Of a stretch of DNA of 64,000 nucleotides, positions 41,677-52,800 are shown piece by piece. The first letter of the stretch is position 1, and every line of letters begins with the position of its first letter. Made by a program: the position numbers and the translations under genes. This DNA comes from a virus. Under the pieces are notes generated by a model. That model saw nothing but the letters and a program-made list of their open reading frames with translations, searched no databases and was not told the origin of the DNA. The DNA is taken from positions 1 to 64,000 of IMG/VR virus record IMGVR_UViG_3300009605_000020; one strand, written 5' to 3'.

Positions 41677-43131
41677 TTATGGATTGAATACTCCCGTATT
41701 TTTAAATACTAAATTAAGATCTAGCTTTTTACCCGTCTTTTTACTTGTAAGGCGAATCTTAAAGTTTTTATTCCATATGGAGTCTACCGCACTTCCTAAA
41801 ATATCCGAAGGAGGGGGAGAATTGGGATCATACTGAATCGCTGTTGAGTTTCGATCATAAGAAGTTTGAGCAAAAGACGGAGCGATATACAAATATTTTC
41901 GACCCTTTTTGGTAAAATGTTCTTTTTTGGGAGATGGAAAAACATAAGGCACTAATGTTAAATAGACCTGACCAGAATTATCTACCATCTCAACTTGAAA
42001 AACACTAGTGGGGTTTGAAACATGAAGATGATTATCTAACGACCGGAAACAATAATAATATTTTTTATTTGGTACGATGGTATCTAGGTAACTCGTACTA
42101 CTAGCAAATCTGTTACCGCTAATATGTTCCACAACATCGGCTATTTTTTTACCCGCAAAGTCGCCATATGAAGAGGGAGGAACTGTGGTCCTAAATATTT
42201 CGTATCTATAAGCCAAATCGTCGCTGCGGAATTCCAATTTCGTTTTTAGCGCTACCTTCGTTAACTCAGACTCAGACATATCCGATGACTTATTAGTTAA
42301 AATCTGTGCCAAATACTGTTTTTTAATGCCCTCTATATCTTGATCTTCAATTGGTTGTGGAAGCTGCTCTAATCTGCCCGAATTGGCATTTAATAAAATC
42401 AATATTTTATTATTGATATTTTTATAAGGAATTAGATTAACATCCGGAGGAAGAGGGGGCTTATCTAAAACGATAGTTTGAGTAGTAAAAAATGGCAATT
42501 CAACAACTTCTGGAAGCGCTCCAACTTCTATATCTAGTGAACCCTCCGCCTGAGTAAACTCTGACGGCTGGGCTCCATGTGGTCCGCTTTTAAACCTTAA
42601 GCTAAACTTGCCAGCGTCTGTCGTGTTCTCGATCGTATACTTAACAGTTATTTCTCTAGCTCTTCGTTCTACTGTGTTGCTGCGGTTCGAGTACACTGAG
42701 AATGCATCAACCATTGATTGCCGAAGTGACTCCGGGTGTGTTAGGAGAGCTGTAATTTCATATTGTCTATTGCCAATATGCCTCTCAGCGTGCCAGTCAA
42801 ATCTACATTGTATCCGATCAACAAAGTCCTGCACCGAAAGAACTTCATTCTCCACGAAATCAAGGGGGATACTGATTCGATTAACGGCCGCCGCGAGTGT
42901 TCCTTCGGCGGCCGTGCCAATCTGACCAATGTTTGTCGACAGGCCGACGGCGGTACCGTCGCTGGACGGATTCTCGGAAACGACCGCCTCAAGAGAACTA
43001 TATTCGTTTATATCAAGCCACCAATTAAGACTTACCCCGGATGGCGCCATATCGTGACACTCTCCTGTAGATGCGAGATGACGATCGATGGAGGCGGCCA
43101 GATCGATGTCCGAGATGACGTTGGCAGGCAT
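41677..43131 (-). CDS. Structural protein with FN3-like part
   Basis: A 484-aa protein. The middle (residues about 95-190) has beta strands around DWHAERHIGNRQYEITALLT and AREITVKYTIENTTDAGKF. Residues about 305-390 look like a fibronectin-III-type sandwich (LAYRYEIFRTTVPPSS, SYLDTIVPNKKYYYCFRSLD). The C-terminal end is basic. I do not know the family by name. It follows the 950-aa protein by 15 nt and belongs to the baseplate block. Confidence 0.6.
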   Translation of the reverse strand: MPANVISDIDLAASIDRHLASTGECHDMAPSGVSLNWWLDINEYSSLEAVVSENPSSDGTAVGLSTNIGQIGTAAEGTLAAAVNRISIPLDFVENEVLSVQDFVDRIQCRFDWHAERHIGNRQYEITALLTHPESLRQSMVDAFSVYSNRSNTVERRAREITVKYTIENTTDAGKFSLRFKSGPHGAQPSEFTQAEGSLDIEVGALPEVVELPFFTTQTIVLDKPPLPPDVNLIPYKNINNKILILLNANSGRLEQLPQPIEDQDIEGIKKQYLAQILTNKSSDMSESELTKVALKTKLEFRSDDLAYRYEIFRTTVPPSSYGDFAGKKIADVVEHISGNRFASSTSYLDTIVPNKKYYYCFRSLDNHLHVSNPTSVFQVEMVDNSGQVYLTLVPYVFPSPKKEHFTKKGRKYLYIAPSFAQTSYDRNSTAIQYDPNSPPPSDILGSAVDSIWNKNFKIRLTSKKTGKKLDLNLVFKNTGVFNP

Positions 43132-43146
43132 ATTACTTTTTCTCCA

Positions 43147-45999
43147 TTATAAGGGGCTGCGCCCTATGGTCAATGTCGTTACTAAACTATCTTCGCCCTC
43201 TTCTCCTGCCTCGTCTAATACCGTATGCATGATTGTCTCCGCGAGGCCGGGCGCGGGCGAGGCCGGGCGACCTGGGAGAACTTTCTCTCTAATTCTCCAC
43301 GTGGCAAGCGGGCCGGCGGGACAATCGTATATGGCTCTATAGTGCGCGAGGTCGAAGTCGGTATTTCCAGCGCCGGAGGCTTGCCACATCTCAAAATGCC
43401 TATCTGTGCAAGGAGAAATAGGAGCTGATGGAAGGCCCGGAGTGCCCCCCGGGATCCCGCCTACGAATGGTGATGGTTGAGTTACCGCTCCTCCCTCTGC
43501 ATTATTCATTATACCATGACCCGGAAGTAATTTAATTTTAACTACATCGGTTCTCTGATTATCGATAACATCTTCTACATCGTCAATTGTCATGGCACCA
43601 GCATTTGCAGACGCAAATCCAAGCAATGTAGAATTGTGCACAAAATAGCCACTAACCTTATTTTTGATCGCAGTATCATTTCGTTCCCAAGTATACGTAT
43701 CAAATGCTTTTTCGTCCCATTCATCTGGAGAGGTTAAACTCAAGGAAGTTTCTTTGTACATTCCTAATGCGTTTCCTACCGCTTTACCATTTCCAGTAAG
43801 AGCATTGCCTATATTGATATTATTATAGAAATACTGCGATCCTTGAACTAGTCTAATCTGTTTAACATCGTATTGATACAGAGTGTTATACTTTACCTGA
43901 GAATCTATGTATTTAAGTGTTCCAGCTGGAAACGGATTTTCTGAGCCGGGAACTGCAAGATAAAAAATCTGCACCGGATCTATATCATATCCGCCTGATT
44001 CATTTATCGGAATTGACGTGCCAGAAGGAACAACTCGTTTTTCTATTTTATACAGTAGCGTTTCTGAATACGCATCCCTAAGTTTAAGAAGCTCTTCAAA
44101 GTCTCTCATGAAACTTTGGATATTTTCATCATACGTGGCCTTCCAATTCTGCAGTCTTACCAACGCGAGGATTGGATAAAACGGAGAATCGCCTGAAGGC
44201 ATCGGAAGACCAGCAACAACTTGGGCAGGCTCGATAACTACACCATTCTGGATGCGAGCAGGGAATCGTTGTGTAAGGTTTTTAGGATCTATTAAATTTA
44301 GGCCTGCCGCGGTAGTCGGATTAGCAAGGAAACTAGTGGTGGTGGTACCCGGTACGGCGGCGCCCACAATAAAAGCATTGTCCGGATTTTGATAGTGATT
44401 TATCATTCCAATCTGTGAGTTTTGAAGTGCGGTGCGTAACTGGTCCAGAAGGCTTTCTAAATTCATAAACCATTTAATGGTGCCGTTTGGCAAAGTAAGA
44501 CGTTTCGTTTCCAAAGAATTGGTTAATGACTGGTCTATAATTTCGCCGGGAAGGGCCGAGGGAGATTGCGTAGCTACCTGTTGTCTTTCAAAAGTCTGGA
44601 TAGTATGCCGTTCGGAGGGAGCAAGACCGGTATCTCGACTAATAATAATATTCATCACTAAGTCATATAGACCAGAATCTTTTAACATTTTAACAAACGT
44701 TGTATTTTGATCAGTTCGCGGAAGGGCCGGCATCCACATGGCAGTTTGTCGACCCTCCTCATCTACCGGACCCATTGTAATCTGTCCCGGCTCGGAGGGT
44801 CCAGGCATTGTACGAGTTATATCGTTGTCAGAACGATGATCAATTCGAATTTCAACAAACATGGGGACATCACGAATTGTAGCATCATAGTCATCTAGTA
44901 TAGATAAATTACTAGAATTAACCTCTACATGGGAATATAATTGGATCGATTTATCCATCATGAAATCATAGCTGACGATGCCTTGAGGATTCTTAAGCCT
45001 TTGAGCCTCTTCGGTCCAAAGTTGATAATAAGATTTTTTGGTTGCTTGAGATACTATATTATCCCAAGGTATAAAATCATTTAAAGTAATCTGGCTTCGA
45101 TAAGCGCCTCGGGGAGCATCAAGGCCGCCGTTGACCAATAAATTATTAAAGGCGTTATGTACTAAATAAAAGTTGGGAAGGGCCGCCTCTGGCATGTCTT
45201 CTATAATACTTTCATATTTGGCATTGTTATTGAGATAAAAATTATACGCTGGAGTAAGAGAAATCAATTCTGAACTAATGTCAGAGGCGCTTTGAGATGG
45301 CAATTTTATTGTTGTGGATCTGTTGTAATACTTTGCTCCAGGGATGAAGGACCCACCCTCTAATAGCCCGGGCGGAGGCGATGCGGACGAGTACGTGACG
45401 CTGCTGGCACCCCGACCTGAGCGGGCCCTTGTTAGAAGAGCGGCAGCCTCCGGAGATCGAGAGTGGTGCTGTGCCTCCATTAGTCTGTCTCCTTTTTTAA
45501 ACCCAGTTACCATATATTTCTCAAAATAAGGTACGCCCGAAAGAGTTCTGTCCAAGAGAGAGCCGACGGCGAGCGGACCATTAAAACCAGCTAAATACTC
45601 ATTCCAGATTAATCGATTATAGCTGACAAGGTACTTGCTCGCTATTCCCTTGTTAAAATAAACCGCGTGGATAGCCCAGCGAGGAACAAGGTTAATAACA
45701 TTTCCTATATCGCCTCCGGATATATTAAAGGTCAGGCCGGCGGCTGCAGCACCGGCCGGCATTCTTAGAGTTCTACTACGAACTCCGCCCTGGACCACGG
45801 GAGATCTTTCTAAGTGCGCACCTAAAAGATAATAATTACCCATAGATCCTATTAATTTATCATCCGTTCCCCAGTCACTTTTTATGAAAGGGTGTTTAAA
45901 CCCTGTTGTTATAATATCGGACCAACTTAAGCCCACCAAGCCGGGCTCCGCTATCATCAAAGTATCGGGAAGAATAGATAAACTAAAGAACTGACTCAT
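43147..45999 (-). CDS. Large virion structural protein (950 aa)
   Basis: A 950-aa protein of mixed alpha/beta character. N-terminal region: MSQFFSLSILPDTLMIAEPG, then ISGGDIGNVINLVPRWAIHA. Middle: RDVPMFVEIRIDHRSDNDIT, later WKATYDENIQSFMRDFEELL. Pro/Gly-rich loops occur near residues 200-220 and 860-890. No signal peptide or membrane segment. No family recognised. It overlaps nothing and starts 3 nt after the preceding stop, so it is in one operon with the 967-aa protein; both probably form outer baseplate parts. Confidence 0.6.
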   Translation of the reverse strand: MSQFFSLSILPDTLMIAEPGLVGLSWSDIITTGFKHPFIKSDWGTDDKLIGSMGNYYLLGAHLERSPVVQGGVRSRTLRMPAGAAAAGLTFNISGGDIGNVINLVPRWAIHAVYFNKGIASKYLVSYNRLIWNEYLAGFNGPLAVGSLLDRTLSGVPYFEKYMVTGFKKGDRLMEAQHHSRSPEAAALLTRARSGRGASSVTYSSASPPPGLLEGGSFIPGAKYYNRSTTIKLPSQSASDISSELISLTPAYNFYLNNNAKYESIIEDMPEAALPNFYLVHNAFNNLLVNGGLDAPRGAYRSQITLNDFIPWDNIVSQATKKSYYQLWTEEAQRLKNPQGIVSYDFMMDKSIQLYSHVEVNSSNLSILDDYDATIRDVPMFVEIRIDHRSDNDITRTMPGPSEPGQITMGPVDEEGRQTAMWMPALPRTDQNTTFVKMLKDSGLYDLVMNIIISRDTGLAPSERHTIQTFERQQVATQSPSALPGEIIDQSLTNSLETKRLTLPNGTIKWFMNLESLLDQLRTALQNSQIGMINHYQNPDNAFIVGAAVPGTTTTSFLANPTTAAGLNLIDPKNLTQRFPARIQNGVVIEPAQVVAGLPMPSGDSPFYPILALVRLQNWKATYDENIQSFMRDFEELLKLRDAYSETLLYKIEKRVVPSGTSIPINESGGYDIDPVQIFYLAVPGSENPFPAGTLKYIDSQVKYNTLYQYDVKQIRLVQGSQYFYNNINIGNALTGNGKAVGNALGMYKETSLSLTSPDEWDEKAFDTYTWERNDTAIKNKVSGYFVHNSTLLGFASANAGAMTIDDVEDVIDNQRTDVVKIKLLPGHGIMNNAEGGAVTQPSPFVGGIPGGTPGLPSAPISPCTDRHFEMWQASGAGNTDFDLAHYRAIYDCPAGPLATWRIREKVLPGRPASPAPGLAETIMHTVLDEAGEEGEDSLVTTLTIGRSPL

Positions 46000-46001
46000 G
46001 T

Positions 46002-48905
46002 TTAATACCCACCTCCGTTACTGGTACCGCCGTTGCCCTTTTTTATCATTTCCTTTTTTATCATTCCCGTAGAATATAAATATCGACGCGGTAGCTTGCC
46101 GGCCGTCTTAGCAATCGTTGGCTGTGACATCTTATTTTCTAGACGCTTAGCGCGCGCTTCAATGTTAGATTTTTTCTTAGCATTCGATCTGGAAGTAACT
46201 GTGGTGGAAATAGTAGGAGTTCCTATCATAAAATATTTATTAATAATGGGCAAAGCCTCTTCGTAAACATTTTCTTGTTCTAAAATAGAGGGAGTACGGC
46301 TCATACGGCAGAACAAAAATTTACTTTTACTTGCTGACTTAAATGTTTTCTCGTTTAAGAGGGCCCATATGGGAGAACAAACATAAGTGGCACCGTCTAT
46401 CACCTTATATCCGGCCAGGTATTCACACGCTACAATCGAATTGTAATTAAGATTGATATCGAAAGAATTCTGAGTTTCTATTAGTGTGGGTTCGTTACGC
46501 AATTTCTGCATTGCATACGCAGATCGGCCGAGGCCTGGGCGCGTAAGGCTCGGCAGGGTGAATTTTTGGCTCACCTCATCTAACAACGATAATGCCAAAT
46601 TAGAATTCATAATATTTTCTTCTGGGTTCTTGGTGCCTTTAAAATTAATTTCGTTGCTGGGGTCACTCGGATTGGGGGGCTCTTCCTTGGCTCTAGGGAA
46701 TTTTGATCCGTCACCCAATACTTTCCCGGAATCGACTGTTAGTGTTTTAATAATTTTTTCATTACCAAACCCAGAAATTCCCCCCTTAAGAGGTGCTATG
46801 GTAATACCGTGAAACCCCAGTAGGCTTTGTTTTTGAGAGGCAATTGCTGAGGGGCTAACAGATCTCACACCCATTTCTTTTCTGCATGGATTTGCTTTAC
46901 CATTTAAAATGATTAATGAGTCGTCAAATTTCATCCCGGGATTTACCTTAATATTTTTATTAGGAGTTTTGATTGTAAGGGGTGATAAAAATGCCGTAGA
47001 TGTAACAGTAGAGGAGGGCGTATTGGTAACGGCGCCATATCGAGATGCCTCTGTCTTTATTCTACTATTCCAGTCCTTGAAACTTAAAGTATAGAAATCT
47101 GGTGAATTTTTTGAAGAGAATAAATAAGACAGCCCCTGATTCATTGTGTCGCGGGCATTATGTGTGTCAGAAAAATTATGTCTCATCTCTAACAATCCTT
47201 GATTTTCATCGGTACTGTCTATTGTAGATCTAAAACTCTGAGCCATTCCGGTATTTCCTACAGGAGTTTTGTTAATTATAAAAGAAACTTTACTAATGAG
47301 ATCTCGGGCCATTTTTCTGACTTGATACAAACTTTTAGTGGTCGCCGTTTCAGGGTCAGTCATATTAAGAAGATTTCTTTGCCATTCGGCACTTTTTTGG
47401 CTAATAAAAGGAGCAGAGCCAAATATTAGTCGCACAGCGACCATATATTTATTAACTAAATCGCTCCACGCGGTCGATTCTGCCTTAATTTGTTCTACGT
47501 GCTTTGGGTTAAATCTGTCTCTAACGTAGTCGTAAGCTTTTGGATTGTTAAGAAGATTCAGGAATATGTCATATTGGTGAGTCGCTTCATCCAAAAAAGA
47601 AATTACATTTTTTAATTTTATAGCCGTATTGTCGGCAAATCTTATGTGAACTCCGTACTGATAAAGGCCGTCCGTAATCGTTTTCATGCCCGGATCAGAG
47701 GTTACAAAATGAACTACATGTGAGTTAACTCCGTATTCTAAAATACTAACAGTGCCTTGAGTAAGGGATCCGATAATTACTTCTTCGGCATTTTGTTCTA
47801 TCGGCCTATTAAATATTTGTCCTCCGGTTAATCTATTTCCAAGAGGAGGCTGCAGCACGCGCTTGCGATAAATTACTATATCATTTAATGTAATCGCAGA
47901 TTTTAATTCCTCGGTAGAGTGATATAGCTGTGGAAACTTGGTTAGGTTTCGAACGGCCTCTATAATATTGAATCCTATCATCAAATTAATAGAGCTATCG
48001 CTTTGGCTAAGATAAAGAGGAGAAAAATAACTTAGATTGTGAATAGTTCTAGTAGCTTCTAAGAATTTTTCCGCTTGTATACTAATGGTCTCCGGAGAGA
48101 CACCCGAAAAGTTGGAAGGGTCTAAGGCAGCTAAACTTTTTAGGAATCTCATATCAACAATCTTTTTATTAGCTACCACTTCGGCCATAAGCTTGGGACT
48201 TAGCGCATCTGTTGAATTGGCAGACCCCACAAATCCTTCCTCCGGATGATAAGAAACTGGACCGATCCAGGCTTCACCAACGCTCCCCACAACACTATCT
48301 TCAGCTAATTTAAAAGCAAAGCTGCTTGCTGGAGTTTTTCCATTCGAAATTATATTTTCTATACAAATTTCCCCACAAACCGGTATTGTTTCGGGCGACA
48401 TTCCACTTTTAGAACTGTCGTTAATATCTGCTAGATAGGGCACTGCCAAACAACAAAGATAGCTGGGCGTTTCTTTCAAAAAGGCTGTCACTTTATAAGA
48501 TAATCCTTCTGAGGAAAATCCCGTTTCCGTGTTTAAGACCTCTATGCTGCCCTCGCTCAATGAATCGAGGGGGGATATCGCTGAGTTTTCTAGACCAAAA
48601 AACAACTTAGTAAGCCCTTTTTTATTTTTTTCATTAACGATTTCTCGGACCAGTCTTTTCTTTGAGGATGAGAGGGCAGATACTATCATTTTATTTCTAA
48701 CAAGGCATAACAATATTCTAAGACGTCCTTTAATACCATCATCCAAATACCATGGTGTTTCGACTTGCTCTTTCTCCAACGAGAGATCGATACTAAGCTT
48801 CATCTGGGGATTTTCAAGCGCCTCTGTAGTAGGTTCAAGCAACACCTTGTCTACAAAAATCCGAGGGAGGGGTTGATTTAATGATTTATTATTTATTTTT
48901 AGCAT
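46002..48905 (-). CDS. Large virion structural protein (967 aa)
   Basis: A 967-aa protein. I use ATG 48905, which shares bases with the upstream stop (TGATG) and has GAGGAG eight nt before it, not the GTG three codons earlier. The N-terminus is MLKINNKSLNQPLPRIFVDK, followed by a beta-rich domain (residues 20-150), a long helical middle (near residues 320-480, e.g. EEVIIGSLTQGTVSILEYGV) and a basic C-terminal tail (RSNAKKKSNIEARAKRLENK, GMIKKEMIKKG). No family is recognised. Place in the baseplate block and size suggest a wedge or fibre-anchoring component. Confidence 0.6.
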   Translation of the reverse strand: MLKINNKSLNQPLPRIFVDKVLLEPTTEALENPQMKLSIDLSLEKEQVETPWYLDDGIKGRLRILLCLVRNKMIVSALSSSKKRLVREIVNEKNKKGLTKLFFGLENSAISPLDSLSEGSIEVLNTETGFSSEGLSYKVTAFLKETPSYLCCLAVPYLADINDSSKSGMSPETIPVCGEICIENIISNGKTPASSFAFKLAEDSVVGSVGEAWIGPVSYHPEEGFVGSANSTDALSPKLMAEVVANKKIVDMRFLKSLAALDPSNFSGVSPETISIQAEKFLEATRTIHNLSYFSPLYLSQSDSSINLMIGFNIIEAVRNLTKFPQLYHSTEELKSAITLNDIVIYRKRVLQPPLGNRLTGGQIFNRPIEQNAEEVIIGSLTQGTVSILEYGVNSHVVHFVTSDPGMKTITDGLYQYGVHIRFADNTAIKLKNVISFLDEATHQYDIFLNLLNNPKAYDYVRDRFNPKHVEQIKAESTAWSDLVNKYMVAVRLIFGSAPFISQKSAEWQRNLLNMTDPETATTKSLYQVRKMARDLISKVSFIINKTPVGNTGMAQSFRSTIDSTDENQGLLEMRHNFSDTHNARDTMNQGLSYLFSSKNSPDFYTLSFKDWNSRIKTEASRYGAVTNTPSSTVTSTAFLSPLTIKTPNKNIKVNPGMKFDDSLIILNGKANPCRKEMGVRSVSPSAIASQKQSLLGFHGITIAPLKGGISGFGNEKIIKTLTVDSGKVLGDGSKFPRAKEEPPNPSDPSNEINFKGTKNPEENIMNSNLALSLLDEVSQKFTLPSLTRPGLGRSAYAMQKLRNEPTLIETQNSFDINLNYNSIVACEYLAGYKVIDGATYVCSPIWALLNEKTFKSASKSKFLFCRMSRTPSILEQENVYEEALPIINKYFMIGTPTISTTVTSRSNAKKKSNIEARAKRLENKMSQPTIAKTAGKLPRRYLYSTGMIKKEMIKKGNGGTSNGGGY

Positions 48906-49882
48906 CAACAACACTCCTCATCGTCGGTAGTATACAGATCCTTGTTTAGCCGAAGGCGACCGGCGCCTGGACGAACCGCATCTTTAATATTTAGTTCATT
49001 GATTGCATTTGATGGCAATTCGTCGTCAACTAATATATCCATGTAATATTCCACATTCGGTGTGGTAGTGGCCTGTATTACGGATCGAGGAAGCATATCC
49101 GAACTTGGATCTATAAAAGACATTTGAATATTTTCTGGGACGATGGAACCGGAGGAAGCGGGACCGGTCGAAGCAGAAACAAAAAACACCTCTATATCAA
49201 AATTTTCTTTAAGAAATTCACTATTTTCCTCCAACACGTCCAAAACTAAATATTTCCTATCTACAGCCAAATAGGTAGAGTCTGTTATATAGTTCGTTAT
49301 GGAGTTGGCGCCAATTGGGCCTTTCTGGAAAAAAGATTTATAATCTACTTCAATGTTGAGTTGCGGTATTCTTTGTACCACGCGGCTATTGTCTGTTGGA
49401 ATCGTCCCAGCGAAAGGATCCATAGAAATTCTAGAGCCACTAATTATAGTATTTTCATTAAGGGGAATGATTGTCCAGCTAGGAGCTTTAGAAGAGTCCA
49501 AACTACTATTGCCGAGAGGAGTACTCAGAAGATCCATTTTATCTTTAAATGGTTGTTGATTCTGGAAGGCGAATGCAACCTCTGGATTTTCTCCGGAGAG
49601 CTGTCCTATTTCGTTCGTAACATTACTTATAAAAGTATTTACTCGCGATTCGACGCTGCTTAATGTTGAAATTGTGTGTAACGAAGGAGTCTCATTTTGA
49701 ATCCTTCCCTCGGCTTTATTTTGATACTCCGTAAAGCCTCCATACTCTGAATCATATAGAATATCATCATCATAAAAAGCATAGAACGAGGGCTTAAATA
49801 GCCCCAGAGATAAAAGATATTTACCGTATTGAGTTAATTGAATCTCAATAACGTCTTCTTTTTTATTAAAAAATGCTACCAT
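48905..49882 (-). CDS. Conserved tail/baseplate protein (325 aa)
   Basis: A 325-aa protein opening MVAFFNKKEDVIEIQLTQYG, then KYLLSLGLFKPSFYAFYDDD and ILYDSEYGGFTEYQNKAEGR. I recall this start from virion proteins in many marine T4-like phages, usually directly beside the giant LamG-type protein as here. The rest is beta-rich and acidic. It ends DDEECC with two cysteines. It starts 6 nt after the stop of the giant gene. Function beyond virion membership is unknown. Confidence 0.7.
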   Translation of the reverse strand: MVAFFNKKEDVIEIQLTQYGKYLLSLGLFKPSFYAFYDDDILYDSEYGGFTEYQNKAEGRIQNETPSLHTISTLSSVESRVNTFISNVTNEIGQLSGENPEVAFAFQNQQPFKDKMDLLSTPLGNSSLDSSKAPSWTIIPLNENTIISGSRISMDPFAGTIPTDNSRVVQRIPQLNIEVDYKSFFQKGPIGANSITNYITDSTYLAVDRKYLVLDVLEENSEFLKENFDIEVFFVSASTGPASSGSIVPENIQMSFIDPSSDMLPRSVIQATTTPNVEYYMDILVDDELPSNAINELNIKDAVRPGAGRLRLNKDLYTTDDEECC

Positions 49883-49888
49883 GGTCTG

Positions 49889-52800
49889 TTAAATTTTCCT
49901 CTTTTTAGTCATCATTTGTAATATCCTTTGTACACTTCTCAAAGCTCCGGACGACGACATCGAGCGAGACGGAGACATCCACAGTGGCAAGGAAGGTGCG
50001 CGCATAGATGGCGGCTCCTTCGAAGGGAGAGACCCGTACGGTTGGCCGAGAATATTCAGCGGAGGAGTTCCTGAGCCCAGAGATGGTGGGAAGAGGAGAT
50101 CCTGGCCTAGGTTTGGATCGAGCATCATTTGAGCAGCTGTTTCAGGACTATATTGGACCGTCGTATCTATCTTAACCAACTCAACTAATGAGAAATAATC
50201 ATAAGGCCAGTTATAAGAATATTTAGACTCAATGTTGGGCGGTATAGTCGCTAAATCCGTAGTTAAGTTCTTCTTGACAAACACGTTATAATCTTTCTCA
50301 GCCCTCTTCTTAACCTTAAATACCAACCACCGAAGAGTTGTTTCTGGATTATACATCTCGTCTATTAAGTTTTTTTCTCTAATAAATAGGGGGTCTGGCT
50401 TTTGGAACTGAGTTCCTATGTTCGGAGGCAGGTTTTGCCAAATATCTGCGAGATCTTGTCGACTTATTGAAACACTGAACTCGAAAGCGTAGAATAGTAT
50501 TTTTTCAGGAGAAATAGTAGTTGGCGAACCTCCAGCACCAATGCTTAATGGGTCAAGCTGGGCAGTCATAGTCGGGCCTCCAGTGGAGTTAACGGGACTT
50601 AGCGGATTAAGACGGGTAGTCATAGTCGGGCCTCCAGTGGAGTTAACGGGACTTAGCGGATTAAGCTCGGTAGTCATAGTCGGACCGGTGGACGCCGGGT
50701 TCGTTACAAAATCAAATTTTGGAGGCAATATATATCGTCTTAGTATGTCCACACAACGAAGATAGGAGGCCTGCCCTGGGCCGTGCATGTCTTCCGTTAA
50801 TTTAAAGAAACTGCGGCGTGTGCCAAATTGGTTAACCGTAAACGGGACTACTATTATTGCTTCTGCAAGAGTTTGTTGTCTCCTTAGATTTCCTACGGGT
50901 TTGGGAGAGCCGGTGTTAAACTTAACAACGCTAGCCAAGGAGTTAATGTTGTCTTCTTCTAAAACCCCATGTGTTGGAGAATTAATGTACGACGGAGTAT
51001 CAACTGAAAGTTCTATTGTTTCTCCGCCCGCGGGAATATCACCATATTGGTGCCACATTCCTTTAGAAATAATCTTCTTAGATAAAGTGTCAGTGGTGGG
51101 GGCCAACGGATGAGGGTAGCCCGGAACAAGACTATTCGGAGGGAGAGTAATCGATGCCGAAGCGGCCGAACCGCTAACCGTATACTTAGAAAAATTCAAA
51201 ACCGGTGTTTCAAATTTACTTTGAATTAACCAACGATCCTGATTAGAGTCTGTATCCGGCGGAACAGATATGAGAGTTTCTGCCAGATTTACATTTTGAT
51301 CAATGTGTTGCTGCCAAACTGAGCCGGCCGAGGGGCCGTGAACTCCCCATGCCTCGATGGAGAGGGGGTCAGCCGTGTTATTAGAGCGCGCATACATAAA
51401 CTCTGATGTTGCTAAAATATCAGAAAGAGCTGGCTTGCCGCTATATTGAGCTTTAAATAGTATTGTAGCTCGACCATGGCCATCATAGTAACTGGGAGTA
51501 AGAGGATCAAAATTGGCCTCCCAGGCACACGCCGAGCCGGGCGAGATGCAATTGAAGGCGCCGGCGTACGCATTTCCTGCAAAAGGTGGCCCAAAAGCAG
51601 ATGCTCTCTCATACATCTCAAATTTAGATCTATCCGGAATTGTAACTAATTGACCCGAGCCTGTGGTATCTCCCCCCGGATTAATAATGGGCCGACGCAA
51701 GTCAACCGTCATAGCATAATAAGAACCCGATGTAACAGAAGCAAATTCATCTTCGCGCGCCGACACAAAATTAGCCATATGACCGAAGGTGTCATCTTGA
51801 AAGAAATTAAGAGTCTCGCATAAGAAATTGTCAATTGCTAATTCATAAAGTGAGGATCCCATTCCATTCCAGCCGACCCGGTATTTGTACTTCGTTGGGT
51901 CCTGATCCTGGCGGAAACTAGCAGAGGGTGGTAAACCATTATCATAGATATAAGCCCCCGAAATTGAATTTACTCCAAAATAGGCTGATGGTTTAATCAT
52001 AGCTTCGAATGGAATACGCTGGAACCCATAGCCTCCTTGAGCATCTAAATAATTAACATACCATCCCCCGGGGGTTGCGGGTGGCCACCAGGAAGCCGGA
52101 GGGGTGAAGTTATTCTGATTCAGTTGAGGATTAAGGCTGCTGCTGTAGCGAACACCAAAATTAATTGTTCCCTCGGGTAAAGTTGTCCATACCGTCGAAG
52201 TTGCAATTTTAGTGCCTGCCAAATCGGAGGGGCCGCCGGAGCCGGCGTTGATGTCCAGAATCGATTCTCCTTTAGGCACGAGCCCAATATCCCATTTTGG
52301 AGTTGATGAGGTATTAAATATAACAAAACTACTAACTGCAATGCCCGACTTAATGGTGTTAAATAATATTCCCGGAGCAAATAATGGTTCTAACAAGGGA
52401 CGCATGGCACCCCTTGTCTCCGGACCCGCGGTAGTGTGCTGCCAGCCGGTGACGGAAGAGGAAAACGATGATTCCACATGTGGAAAATAAGAAGAAGAAA
52501 ATAGCCCCGTCAAAGCCGCGGCTCGTTCTGCAGGATAAAATCCTTTGTATGGTAGAAATTTAATATAAGCAGAACATCCTAGTTGTATTTCCTTCCTCTT
52601 GAGTCTCATTCCTTCATTAATGTTTTTATTGTTTAGGTCGTCATCGATAACTTTAAAATATTTCAAGAAGTCTGTGTGACCATAGACACTATAAAAATTA
52701 TTTTGAGAGCTGTTGGCTATGATATCGGTCTGCGTACCGGGGACCACGCCTCCCTCGCCTTCGGGCACCTCTCCACCAGTTAAATCGAACAACCCGGTTG

